Origin: Prochlorococcus marinus CUG1433
Lineage (GTDB): Bacteria > Cyanobacteriota > Cyanobacteriia > PCC-6307 > Cyanobiaceae
NCBI GenBank assembly: GCA_017644425.1
Contig: JAEPLN010000001.1
Location: 62,001-126,000 of the forward strand
Direction of reading: 5' to 3'
Length of the DNA: 64,000 bases
Both the position numbers and the translations under genes were made by a program. Below are positions 1 to 7,079 of this stretch, in pieces (positions within the stretch are counted from its first letter, which is position 1; the number at the start of each line of letters is the position of its first letter). The notes under the pieces are model-generated. The model saw nothing but the letters and a program-made list of their open reading frames with translations, ran no database searches and was not told the DNA's origin.

Positions 1-180
1 AGAAAGTTTACCATTTTGAACCATAGCAAACTCTTAAAAAATCTCAAGAAAGAATTAATTAAATATCCAATTAACAGACATGATAATAAAAATTTGCATT
101 AAAAGAAATTTTTTTTTATTTTAGATTCGTTTAAATCCCAATCTCTATAATGAATATTATCCTTTTTAGTATTTTTAATT

Positions 181-339
181 ATGGCAAAATATATTGAAAG
201 ATTAAAGGATAAAATTAAAATAAAAAAGTTCGATCCCGACCAGCCAATTGGAGCTTGGATTTTCGTTGTAATATTAAATATAGTCGGATTTGCTGGTTTT
301 TATTACTTAAAAGTAAATCACATACAACTAGGCAATTAA
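181..339 (+). CDS. Small single-span membrane protein, 52 aa, hypothetical
   Basis: An ATG ORF of 52 codons ends in TAA. The N-terminal 20 residues are strongly basic (MAKYIERLKDKIKIKKFDPD), followed by a hydrophobic stretch at about residues 24-43 that is long enough for one membrane span, and a short polar tail. It is probably an inner or thylakoid membrane peptide with a cytoplasmic basic head. No high-light-inducible (ExxNGR) motif is present, so it is not an HLIP. A longer plus ORF at 255-590 overlaps it out of frame and looks like a shadow. Function is unknown. Confidence 0.6.
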   Translation: MAKYIERLKDKIKIKKFDPDQPIGAWIFVVILNIVGFAGFYYLKVNHIQLGN

Positions 340-343
340 AAAC

Positions 344-565
344 TTATTTTATTTCCTTTTTGATTGAGCGACAAAAATTTTCTAATCTTTCACAGCTAGT
401 TAAGTCGGGTAAAGTCCATATTGATTCTTTTTCCGGTATTGGATCTTTACTCCATTCTTTAAATTCCTCCATTATTGAAGAATTATTCAACTTTGATATA
501 ACCTTTCTTCGTTTTTTTAAATATTTACGGATAACTATTAAGTTTTCTTCTATATATTCCCTCAT
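344..565 (-). CDS. Small charged protein, 73 aa, hypothetical
   Basis: The 73-codon ORF starts at an ATG at 563-565. The product is soluble and very charged, with a basic amphipathic helix at about residues 10-25 (VIRKYLKKRRKV) and a WSKDP...W segment in the middle that looks like real protein rather than random AT-rich translation. It converges on the 52-aa membrane peptide with a 4-bp gap. I do not recognise the family. The opposite-strand ORF 255-590 is an alternative reading but has much less protein-like composition. No clear Shine-Dalgarno sequence is visible. Confidence 0.5.
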   Translation of the reverse strand: MREYIEENLIVIRKYLKKRRKVISKLNNSSIMEEFKEWSKDPIPEKESIWTLPDLTSCERLENFCRSIKKEIK

Positions 566-629
566 AAATAAATTCTATATCTTATCTTAATTTAACATCT
601 GACTTGTTCTGATTTATGAGAGAACTTGA

Positions 630-800
630 TTAGACGTTTTGTACTACATGAAAAAGTCCAAATGAGTAACCACCTATTAGTATCCAGCCAAGCACACTTG
701 AAATAATTGTGGATCTTCTATTATGTCTTCTGATAGCTGATTCAATCATCTCATTAACTTCATCTTTACTAAGGTATTCTTTTCTAGAATTTTTTTTCAT
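630..800 (-). CDS. Small single-span membrane protein, 56 aa, hypothetical
   Basis: An ATG at 798-800 opens 56 codons ending in TAA. The first 30 residues are hydrophilic and helical (MKKNSRKEYLSKDEVNEM, then a basic RRHNRR cluster), followed by a Gly-rich hydrophobic span at about residues 32-52. The basic cluster just before the span suggests an N-in orientation by the positive-inside rule. The architecture resembles other tiny picocyanobacterial thylakoid-associated orphans, but no known motif is present and the function is unknown. Confidence 0.6.
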   Translation of the reverse strand: MKKNSRKEYLSKDEVNEMIESAIRRHNRRSTIISSVLGWILIGGYSFGLFHVVQNV

Positions 801-930
801 TTTTTTCTTTTACAATAAACGAATTTATAAAAAAGTGAGTTTATGATTTTTAGTTAAGGTAAGATTTTATATTTAGCATTGAATATATTATGAAATTTAA
901 AGAGTAAATTATAAAATTGTAAGATAAAGT

Positions 931-1143
931 ATGTGCATTGATGATAATAGTTTTTTTATACAAACAATGAATATTAATGATAGATCTGTTTTAGAAATGC
1001 TTAATAAACTTATTGCTATTAATAGGTTAAATAAAACTCAAATTCTTCAAATGGCTAATTTGGTTTCAATATCAAATGATATCAATGATTTAAAGGATAA
1101 TTTGCAGTGGGAAAGTTCTAAATCATTTCATCAAAATATTTAA
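931..1143 (+). CDS. Small hypothetical protein, 70 aa
   Basis: A 70-codon ORF starts at ATG 931. A second in-frame ATG at 967 would give a 58-aa product and may be the real start, since the first twelve residues look unlike the rest. The body is an amphipathic Leu/Ile/Asn-rich helical segment (about residues 18-45) with no Cys after the start region and no membrane span. I do not recognise a family. It stands alone in about 420 bp between two minus-strand tiny genes, and no strong ribosome binding site is seen. Confidence 0.4.
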   Translation: MCIDDNSFFIQTMNINDRSVLEMLNKLIAINRLNKTQILQMANLVSISNDINDLKDNLQWESSKSFHQNI

Positions 1144-1224
1144 AATAAAGAAAGTTCTTGTTTGTTAATAATAAACTTGAAATTTAAATGCAAGATAAAG
1201 CAAGATAAATAATAGTTAAAATAA

Positions 1225-1383
1225 TTAATTATGAGTTTTATAAAAAACTTTCTCTTGATTAATAAAATTAAGTGTTGTTTTCTTATCATCTCTAAATGAT
1301 TTAATTAATATTGTAGAAGTGATGATTATCATAAATAAAATAAGCAAATCTCCAACAGTAATCCCTCTCTCCTTAAGATTCAT
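1225..1383 (-). CDS. Small single-span membrane protein, 52 aa, hypothetical
   Basis: An ATG at 1381-1383 opens 52 codons. The product begins with a short polar head (MNLKERGITVGD), then a hydrophobic span at about residues 13-28 rich in Ile and Leu, then a basic, polar tail. It looks like a membrane-anchored peptide with a short soluble C-terminus. I recognise the pattern as typical of picocyanobacterial small orphans but cannot assign a function. It is too short for most gene callers and lies alone in the accessory-looking first 2 kb. Confidence 0.55.
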   Translation of the reverse strand: MNLKERGITVGDLLILFMIIITSTILIKSFRDDKKTTLNFINQEKVFYKTHN

Positions 1384-1544
1384 AGTAAAGCATTATTTTG
1401 TTTAAATATAGCTGTTTTTATTTGATAAACTTATATTTTTTACAAACATGCTAAAAATGTATATTAAGGAAATATAAAAAGAATATAAAAATATTAAGAC
1501 TATTACCTTTTGAATCATATAAAAAAAATAGATCAATTATTTAT

Positions 1545-1718
1545 ATGGAATTCAAAAAAAAAATAAGTAGTTCTAACACTCCTGATTTTTTCTCTAAAGA
1601 GATGATTATCACAAAAAAATCTCTTAATGAAAATCAACTCAAATTCACTTATCAAAAACGGTTAATCTCAGATCTGGATTACAAGCACAAGGAATGGTCA
1701 AAATCTATTGACAGTTAG
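1545..1718 (+). CDS. Small charged protein, 57 aa, hypothetical
   Basis: ATG 1545 opens 57 codons ending in TAG. The product is hydrophilic and basic, with Lys-rich ends and a run of Ser near the N-terminus (MEFKKKISSSN), and it ends in a Trp-containing charged helix (KEWSKSIDS). No membrane span or catalytic motif is visible. It converges with the 50-aa ORF on the opposite strand, the two stop codons being only 2 bp apart, which is the tight packing expected of real genes. Function is unknown. Confidence 0.5.
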   Translation: MEFKKKISSSNTPDFFSKEMIITKKSLNENQLKFTYQKRLISDLDYKHKEWSKSIDS

Positions 1719-1720
1719 TT

Positions 1721-1873
1721 TTAAAAGCTTTCGTTGATTATATTTAAAAGTTTATTTCTTTTAATTGTATTTTTCTCTTCCCAATAATGGGTTACTTCAT
1801 CATTAATAATGGGTTTTGCTTCATAAGCTAGATACCAAAGAATAAATCCGGCAGGAAATATTAAAATATGCAT
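1721..1873 (-). CDS. Small membrane-anchored protein, 50 aa, hypothetical
   Basis: An ATG at 1871-1873 opens 50 codons. The N-terminus is a short hydrophobic segment (MHILIFPAGFILWYLAYEA, residues 1-19) that could be a signal anchor, followed by a charged tail with a HYWEEK motif. It probably has one membrane segment. It is divergent from the RHH regulator, and the palindromic site at 1903-1937 lies between the two starts, so it may share control with that regulator (inference from position only). Family not recognised. Confidence 0.5.
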   Translation of the reverse strand: MHILIFPAGFILWYLAYEAKPIINDEVTHYWEEKNTIKRNKLLNIINESF

Positions 1874-1902
1874 GGCAAAAATTAGTTGACTTAAATCAAA
1901 TA

Positions 1903-1937
1903 TAGTGCAACACTTGTAATATGCAAGTGTGACACTA
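1903..1937. promoter_or_regulatory. Palindromic operator-like site over the RHH gene promoter
   Basis: Two 14-bp arms, TAGTGCAACACTTG (1903-1916) and CAAGTGTGACACTA (1924-1937), are inverted copies with two mismatches; the inner 7 bp are perfect. The 7-bp spacer TAATATG contains a good -10 hexamer (TAATAT, 1917-1922). A dimeric or tetrameric RHH protein bound here would block RNA polymerase at the gene's own promoter. The palindrome is seen directly; its use as an autoregulatory operator is inferred from position and from how RHH repressors usually act. Confidence 0.5.
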
Positions 1938-1949
1938 ATTTTTTTAATT

Positions 1950-2315
1950 ATGCCCTCTCCGAGGAAAAGAATTGGTTATTTGCCAAGTGAAGAAGTTCAT
2001 GAAATTATTGAAAAATTGTGTGTAGCTAATGAATTCAGTCAGTCAAAAGTTACAGGTCTATTGGTCGAAGAAGCATTAAGGTCTCGAGGAGTATTAAATG
2101 AATCTTTTAGTTCAAATACTAATTTTAAAAATGATTTCATCAATTTTTCATTTAAACATGAAACTTTTTCTAAAAATAATAAATCTGCAGGTAATGGCGA
2201 CGAATACATAATTAATAAAAAAGTATTGTTAGATGATATCAAAATGATGCATGAATTTATTGAGTTCAAGTATTTCAAGAAAGTTATGAAGCGAAATAAC
2301 AATATTTTTGAATAA
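1950..2315 (+). CDS. Ribbon-helix-helix (CopG/Arc-like) putative DNA-binding regulator
   Basis: I start the gene at ATG 1950, because the product from there (MPSPRKRIGYLPSEEVHEII) begins with the expected RHH beta-strand followed by helix A (about residues 12-25) and helix B (SQSKVTGLLVEEALRS, about 31-46). An in-frame ATG at 1929 lies inside the palindrome and adds seven residues foreign to the fold. The remaining 75 residues are polar and unrecognised, and could mediate effector or partner binding. RHH proteins bind palindromic or tandem sites as dimers of dimers, which fits the inverted repeat directly upstream. No toxin partner of obvious type follows, so a stand-alone regulator is likelier than a toxin-antitoxin pair. 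Confidence 0.65.
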   Translation: MPSPRKRIGYLPSEEVHEIIEKLCVANEFSQSKVTGLLVEEALRSRGVLNESFSSNTNFKNDFINFSFKHETFSKNNKSAGNGDEYIINKKVLLDDIKMMHEFIEFKYFKKVMKRNNNIFE

Positions 2316-2316
2316 A

Positions 2317-2346
2317 TAGTGTCACACCTATAATTTTTATATGTGA
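2317..2346. promoter_or_regulatory. Second copy of the RHH-site half motif, downstream of the gene
   Basis: TAGTGTCACAC (2317-2327) is the exact reverse complement of GTGTGACACTA (1927-1937) in the upstream operator-like site, so the RHH gene is bracketed by an 11-bp inverted repeat. Here TCACA is also mirrored by TGTGA at 2342-2346 across 15 bp. It could be a second operator that allows looping, or one end of a small mobile cassette. The repeat is visible in the sequence; the role is inference. Confidence 0.4.
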
Positions 2347-2460
2347 TCGTTATTTAATAATATTTTGAAATTAAGCAATTAAGCAATAATAAATATTTAC
2401 GAAATTATATAAATCAATTTCATAAAGATGAATCTTAATTAAATTGAGTCTTTAAAATGC

Positions 2461-2501
2461 AGCGGACTAAATCCTCGTGGAGATATGAACCTTAGTCCGC
2501 T
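2461..2501. ncRNA. Strong isolated hairpin, possible small RNA or terminator
   Basis: AGCGGACTAA (2461-2470) is perfectly complementary to TTAGTCCGCT (2492-2501), giving a 10-bp stem with five G-C pairs; the 21-nt loop can form a short inner helix (CTC/GAG). This is the only structured stretch in the 339-bp gap 2316-2654; the rest of the gap is plain AT-rich sequence. On the plus strand the stem is followed by TTAAAAAAA, on the minus strand by GCATTTT, and neither is a good U-tract, so a simple intrinsic terminator is not a close fit. It may be part of a non-coding RNA or a processing or termination signal for the RHH gene or tRNA-Met transcript. Confidence 0.4.
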
Positions 2502-2654
2502 TTAAAAAAATAGCAATAAAATAATATAAATACAATAAATATTTAAATTTACATTTGATCTAAGACTGTACTGAGTGAGTTAAGAATATTTTTTATGTTA
2601 ATTTAAGTCAATTAATAATTTCACCTAAGTTCTTAAATCCAAAAGTATTGAAAA

Positions 2655-2728
<74 letters not shown>

Positions 2729-2757
2729 ATGAGAATATTCTAAGGCATTGGTTGTAC

Positions 2758-3240
2758 TTAATTACTATTTTGAAAATATATTTGTTTATGGGCCTCATAT
2801 ATAGCAATACCGCATGCAACTGAAAGATTTAGACTCCTAACACCTTTTTGATCATTGTTTTCTGTTTGTAAATTTGGCATAAATATTGATATTAAAAAGT
2901 CACTTTTATCAATAATGCAATCTGGTAATCCTGAATCTTCTCTCCCAAATAGCAATATATCATCATGCTTAAATTTAAAATCCTTTAAATATATCCCATT
3001 TTTTTTACTAAAAGAAATTAATCTTTTTGTTTCTTTTGACGCTAAAAATTTATCAAAATTTCCATACTTATTAACAGTAACAAGGGGCCAGTAGTCTAAT
3101 CCTGCTCTTTTTAAATATCTATCTTCAAGTTTAAAACCTAAGGGCTCTATAAGATTTAAAGGAATATTAAAGGCAGCACATGATCTGGCTATATTACCAG
3201 TATTTTGTGGGATTCTAGGTTCAAAAAGAGCGACTTCCAA
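2758..3240 (-). CDS. trmL: tRNA (cytidine(34)-2'-O)-methyltransferase TrmL
   Basis: This SPOUT-family enzyme methylates the 2'-OH of the wobble nucleotide of tRNA-Leu isoacceptors using S-adenosylmethionine. The 160-residue length is normal for TrmL. The three SPOUT motifs are visible: NTGNIARSC (13-21), LFGREDSGLP (97-106) and RSLNLSVACGIAIYEA (135-150), which together form the trefoil knot and cofactor pocket. It lies 29 bp downstream of the tRNA-Met gene and 2 bp after cobU on the same strand, so it is probably cotranscribed with cobU. Nothing is missing or odd. Confidence 0.92.
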   Translation of the reverse strand: MEVALFEPRIPQNTGNIARSCAAFNIPLNLIEPLGFKLEDRYLKRAGLDYWPLVTVNKYGNFDKFLASKETKRLISFSKKNGIYLKDFKFKHDDILLFGREDSGLPDCIIDKSDFLISIFMPNLQTENNDQKGVRSLNLSVACGIAIYEAHKQIYFQNSN

Positions 3241-3242
3241 TT

Positions 3243-3803
3243 CTAAGTAGGTATTTCTATACTTATTTCATCTATTTTGATTGCTCTACCATTTATTGCC
3301 AGCCAATTATCTTTTGATATTTTGGTTATTCTCTTTTGAAGTTCGCCTATCCTTTCAATATAAGTATTACCAATTTTATATTCAGAGACCAAACTCCAGC
3401 CAACTTGTTCTCCAACAATAAATGTTAGGCTTTTTCTTTTCATTAAAAGACTTGTTAGTAAATTCATCATAGTTGACCACTCATTATGTTCTTTCCCAAT
3501 ACTTTCCATAACAAATCCGCCAATGGAATCTATTAATAATGGACCATCTTCCTTACTTAATGTATTTAATAGATCTGTCGTTTCTATTAATTTCCAATCT
3601 TTTGGCCTTCTTTTTTGATGTAGGTTAATTTTTTCTTGCCATTCTTTATCATCAATATTTTTTTCTGACAAGGCAACATATGATAATTCTTTAATCTCCT
3701 TTGCTAAGTGCTCTGCGAATTCACTTTTACCACTTTTTGTTCCTCCTGTGATGAAAATAATATTAGATAAAAAATCTTTGATATTCGATTTCTTGGCATT
3801 CAT
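3243..3803 (-). CDS. cobU: Adenosylcobinamide kinase / adenosylcobinamide-phosphate guanylyltransferase
   Basis: CobU/CobP phosphorylates adenosylcobinamide and transfers GMP to it in the nucleotide-loop assembly of (pseudo)cobalamin. I start at ATG 3801-3803, which gives 186 aa, the usual size; a longer reading to 3863 would overlap the upstream gene and adds unfamiliar residues. The P-loop GGTKSGKS (20-27) and the HQKRRPKDW segment (62-70) are visible; the His of this segment corresponds to the guanylylated residue of the family. The usual DCL segment after the Walker B strand is DSIGGF here. It belongs with cobN and B12-dependent metH elsewhere in the window. Confidence 0.9.
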   Translation of the reverse strand: MNAKKSNIKDFLSNIIFITGGTKSGKSEFAEHLAKEIKELSYVALSEKNIDDKEWQEKINLHQKRRPKDWKLIETTDLLNTLSKEDGPLLIDSIGGFVMESIGKEHNEWSTMMNLLTSLLMKRKSLTFIVGEQVGWSLVSEYKIGNTYIERIGELQKRITKISKDNWLAINGRAIKIDEISIEIPT

Positions 3804-3813
3804 AAATTCTCTG

Positions 3814-4125
3814 TTATTTAGAGAAATACCACCATGTTGCCAAGGGAATAATTGTGGCAGCAATTAACAAGCCAATTACTATGTAAGTTGCAGTTGAACT
3901 ATCAGTATCTTCTGATCTCATAGTATTAAAATTCGGATCCACTACAGGGTTGTCAATAGATGAAGGCTGACTCTTTTCGTAATTTGTAATATTATTCTGC
4001 TGAGTAATGCCAAAAAAATTATTTATACTACTAATTTCTTTTGCGTATGTAGTGGAAGGAATAAGTATAAATATCAAGCTTGAAAGGATAAACGAAAGTA
4101 TATATTTATTGATGTTTAGTTTCAT
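3814..4125 (-). CDS. Secreted/membrane-anchored hypothetical protein, 103 aa
   Basis: The N-terminus is a classical signal peptide (basic head, hydrophobic core to about residue 25, then TTYAKE with a likely cleavage after the Ala). A Ser/Asn/Asp-rich linker follows, and a hydrophobic span lies at about residues 82-98, ending WWYFSK. The mature protein would be an exported domain of about 50 residues tethered by a C-terminal membrane helix. It ends 10 bp before the cobU start and may be cotranscribed with it. I know no function; the layout is common among cyanobacterial hypothetical proteins. Confidence 0.7.
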   Translation of the reverse strand: MKLNINKYILSFILSSLIFILIPSTTYAKEISSINNFFGITQQNNITNYEKSQPSSIDNPVVDPNFNTMRSEDTDSSTATYIVIGLLIAATIIPLATWWYFSK

Positions 4126-4236
4126 TTTAAGAGGTTTTGATTAATTATATATTAAAAACCAAATGATTGAGTAAATTTAAATGTCCTAAACAATATAATA
4201 TTTGCATAATTTAAATAGAATTAACATATCTAATAT

Positions 4237-4863
4237 ATGGGATTTAATGGGAAATCATTAATATTAGTTGGTGCAATACTCTTTATTTTTCAGATAGCAA
4301 ATTTCATTTCAATAGAAACAATTACTCCTGAGCTTGAAAGAGCACAAGTATTAGCTGCAATAGCTTCATTAATTATTATTTTAATAGGTTTTTTATTTAA
4401 ACAATTCGAACCGTTAGCTGGTGAAAAAGCAGATTTAAAAGGAGAAAATAAGTTTATTTTCGATCAAAACATTCCTGGTGAAGTTATTGATGAACTTGCA
4501 TGGGGTTCTGAAGCGATATTAACTTCGACAGCCGCAGCAACTATATTAATCCACAATGATGGCACGAATATATTGAGAAGAGGAATTACTTCAAATAATG
4601 ATTTTCAACCTGGGGAAACTTGTCTGAGATCTATTAAAGATATGAAATTAATATCTTTGGCAAACACGAAATTTTACCCAGGAAAAGATGAATTTTTTAA
4701 TTTTTGTGCCAACATTCCATCTATCTTAGTTGTACCTATAAATAATAAGTCTTTTATATTGATAGGAGGCTGGAGTGCTAAGTGTTTTACAAAGTCTGAC
4801 GAAAAATGGATAAATAACTGGTCGAAAAAAATTAATAATATTTTTTCAAAAAATAATATTTAA
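4237..4863 (+). CDS. Cofactor assembly of complex C subunit B (CCB2/CCB4-like) protein
   Basis: The protein has two membrane helices at the N-terminus (about residues 7-25 and 38-54) and a soluble domain resembling GAF-like CCB proteins. The family helps attach heme c(i) covalently to cytochrome b6 on the stromal side of the b6f complex in oxygenic phototrophs. The QFEPLAGEKADLKGENKF stretch after the second helix and the WGSEAILTSTAAATIL core fit the family. Length of 208 aa is usual. The stop codon overlaps the converging lptC-like gene by 4 bp. The exact CCB paralog is not resolved. Confidence 0.75.
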   Translation: MGFNGKSLILVGAILFIFQIANFISIETITPELERAQVLAAIASLIIILIGFLFKQFEPLAGEKADLKGENKFIFDQNIPGEVIDELAWGSEAILTSTAAATILIHNDGTNILRRGITSNNDFQPGETCLRSIKDMKLISLANTKFYPGKDEFFNFCANIPSILVVPINNKSFILIGGWSAKCFTKSDEKWINNWSKKINNIFSKNNI

Positions 4864-5483
4864 AAATAAATTATAGACTTAACTCTTTTATCATTTGCTT
4901 TGAAACTTACTGATTCAGTATTTAAATTATAGTAAGCATTTTCTGAATTTATTTCATACTTATTATCATTATTTTCATCCTTGATTACATACTTTACTGG
5001 ATTGAAAAATTCAATTATATTATCTGAACCCAATATGGCTTTTTCTGAATTTAAAATAATATTTTGATTTTCAAATCTTATATTGCCCATTAATAGATAG
5101 TTACTCTTTTCTATATTCCAAATAAAATTATCAGCATATAAGATATCCTCATCTTTTTTAAGGGTTTTTAATTTGACATTCCCTTTTAAATTAAGGATTT
5201 TATTGTTGTTTGTTAATGTAGATTTTTCAGAACTAATAATATATTTAGTTTTCCCCCCATTGAAAATATTAATGATGGGTTTTTTTAATTCAAATTTTAA
5301 TTCAATATTGTCATAACTTGAATTTGGACTGGTAATTGAATAAATTTTATCTCCACTTTTAGAGAAAATATTCATATCTAAAGTATCTATTTTTTGTATT
5401 ACTTTATTTTCATCAATTACATTTGGTGCACAGCCAAGAATGAAAAATGGAAAGAAAATTATTAATCTATAAATGTTGCTCAT
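4860..5483 (-). CDS. lptC: LptC-like lipopolysaccharide export lipoprotein
   Basis: The N-terminus is a lipoprotein signal with lipobox ILGC (Cys18). The remaining 190 residues are beta-rich with repeated strand-turn patterns of the LptC/YrbK (OstA-like) fold, which bridges LptF/G and LptA in transport of lipopolysaccharide across the periplasm. Cyanobacterial LptC proteins are divergent and I assign the family by overall pattern, not by a catalytic residue. Its start overlaps the end of metG by 17 bp, so the two are translationally linked. An alternative is a generic DUF1239-type lipoprotein. Confidence 0.7.
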   Translation of the reverse strand: MSNIYRLIIFFPFFILGCAPNVIDENKVIQKIDTLDMNIFSKSGDKIYSITSPNSSYDNIELKFELKKPIINIFNGGKTKYIISSEKSTLTNNNKILNLKGNVKLKTLKKDEDILYADNFIWNIEKSNYLLMGNIRFENQNIILNSEKAILGSDNIIEFFNPVKYVIKDENNDNKYEINSENAYYNLNTESVSFKANDKRVKSIIYF

Positions 5484-7011
5484 ACTCCAGTTTATTTATG
5501 ATTGGAGTGGGTTTAGGAAGAATTGAATTGCTAACTAATAATCCCCAACTTAATTGTTTTTTCCAGGGAATTTCTTCACTGTATATAGAACCAAGTTGAT
5601 AATTAATTTTTTTAGATAATTCGGGCAATAAAGGTAGTAATAGTAATCCTATTATTCGAGTACTTTCTAATACGTTATAAATAATTTCTTTAACTAATGG
5701 GAGATTATCTTTTTCTTTTATTAGCAACCAAGGCTGATTATCATTCAAATACAAATTTGTATTATTTGCAAGGCTGAGCACTTCATTAGCTGCTAGATCT
5801 AATTTGTATATATCAAAGTTATGAATATATTTTTCAACTGCAATTTTTGCATAACTCTCTAATTTATTTTTACTTAATATTTTTTCATTATTTGGCACTT
5901 TATTATCAAACCATTTTCTAGACATAGATGATGTTCTATTTAATAAATTACCAATTGTATTAGCTAAGTCATTGTTGATAATGTCAACAAATCTTTTGTC
6001 TTGGAAATCTCCATCATTTCCTAGTGATATGTCCTTAATGAGATACCACCTTACAGGATCATTTCCATATTTGGAAAGCAATAAGTCAGGGTCGAGTACA
6101 TTTCCCAAGCTTTTGCCCATTTTTTGGCCTTCTCTAGTAAGAAATCCATGCCCATAAACTTTTTTAGGAACTTTCATATTTGCAGAAATGAGCATTGCAG
6201 GCCAATACACAGCGTGGAATCTAAGTATATCTTTACCAATTAAATGAATGTCAGCGGGCCATCCACCATTAATTGATTTTTCCAATGAATAATCTGTCGC
6301 ATCAGAGCTAATGGCACTCACATATCCAAGTAAAGCATCAAACCATACATAAAAGGTATGGTTATCGTGACCTGGTACAGGAATTCCCCATGAGACATTT
6401 GTTCTTGAAATTGAAAAATCCTTTAAACCTCTAGAAACAAAATTTGCAATTTCATTCTTTCTTTCTATTGGCTCTATAAAAGAAGGTTCGTTAATTATTT
6501 TCTCAATTTCTTTTTGATATTTTGAAAGTCTAAAGAAGAGATTCTCTTCATTTTTCCATTCAAGATTTTTTTGATGAATGGGACACTTATATGTTGCTGA
6601 GTTTTCTGGATTATCTTTAAATTCTTCGCAACCGACACAATACCAACCTTTTTGAACTCCCATATAGATATCATCTGATGCTTTTACTCTTTCATAAAAT
6701 TCATTAACAACAAATTCATGTTTTTTTGAGCTTGTCCTTATAAATTTATCAAAGGATATATTCCAATTATTCCAATTAATATTAAAGATTTCTGAGACCT
6801 CATCACAATGTGATTTTGGCTCAATACCCTTTTCAATAGCTGTTCTTTGTATCTTTAAGCCATGTTCATCAACACCTGTGATGAACATAACATCTTCACC
6901 TACCAGCCTTTTATACCTAGCTATTGAGTCACAAATTATTGTTGTATATACACTTCCTAAATGAGGTTTATCATTAACATAGTATAAAGGTGTAGTAATG
7001 ACAAAAGTCAT
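5467..7011 (-). CDS. metG: Methionyl-tRNA synthetase
   Basis: This class I synthetase charges tRNA-Met (and initiator tRNA) with methionine. The signature HIGH-like element is PHLG (16-19), the KMSKS element is KMGKS at about residue 297, and a Cys-x2-Cys plus further Cys zinc knuckle lies at about residues 125-145 (CVGCEEF and KCPIH). At 514 aa it is the short bacterial form without the C-terminal dimerisation/tRNA-binding domain. It is part of the minus-strand run rpmG-rpsR-RNB-metG-lptC. Confidence is high because both signatures and the zinc site are intact. Confidence 0.97.
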   Translation of the reverse strand: MTFVITTPLYYVNDKPHLGSVYTTIICDSIARYKRLVGEDVMFITGVDEHGLKIQRTAIEKGIEPKSHCDEVSEIFNINWNNWNISFDKFIRTSSKKHEFVVNEFYERVKASDDIYMGVQKGWYCVGCEEFKDNPENSATYKCPIHQKNLEWKNEENLFFRLSKYQKEIEKIINEPSFIEPIERKNEIANFVSRGLKDFSISRTNVSWGIPVPGHDNHTFYVWFDALLGYVSAISSDATDYSLEKSINGGWPADIHLIGKDILRFHAVYWPAMLISANMKVPKKVYGHGFLTREGQKMGKSLGNVLDPDLLLSKYGNDPVRWYLIKDISLGNDGDFQDKRFVDIINNDLANTIGNLLNRTSSMSRKWFDNKVPNNEKILSKNKLESYAKIAVEKYIHNFDIYKLDLAANEVLSLANNTNLYLNDNQPWLLIKEKDNLPLVKEIIYNVLESTRIIGLLLLPLLPELSKKINYQLGSIYSEEIPWKKQLSWGLLVSNSILPKPTPIINKLEYEQHL

Positions 7012-7079
7012 AAAGCTTTTTTATTAATACTAACAGATATTTTTTAAACTAATAACAACCTATTATATTTATAATTCTA

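Noticed and set aside
1-24. Possible first eight codons of a minus-strand gene (MVQNGKLS) running off the window edge
   Set aside because: Only 24 bp are available; an ATG with a weak AAGAG upstream is not enough to support a gene.
255-590. Plus-strand ORF of 111 aa over the 52-aa and 73-aa genes
   Set aside because: Its composition (Phe, Ser, Leu-rich, Cys scattered) looks like antisense translation, and the smaller ORFs on either strand look more protein-like.
2461-2501. Hairpin as a tRNA fragment (anticodon-arm-like GGACTAAATCC)
   Set aside because: No acceptor, D or T arms can be drawn around it, so it is not a tRNA or tRNA remnant.
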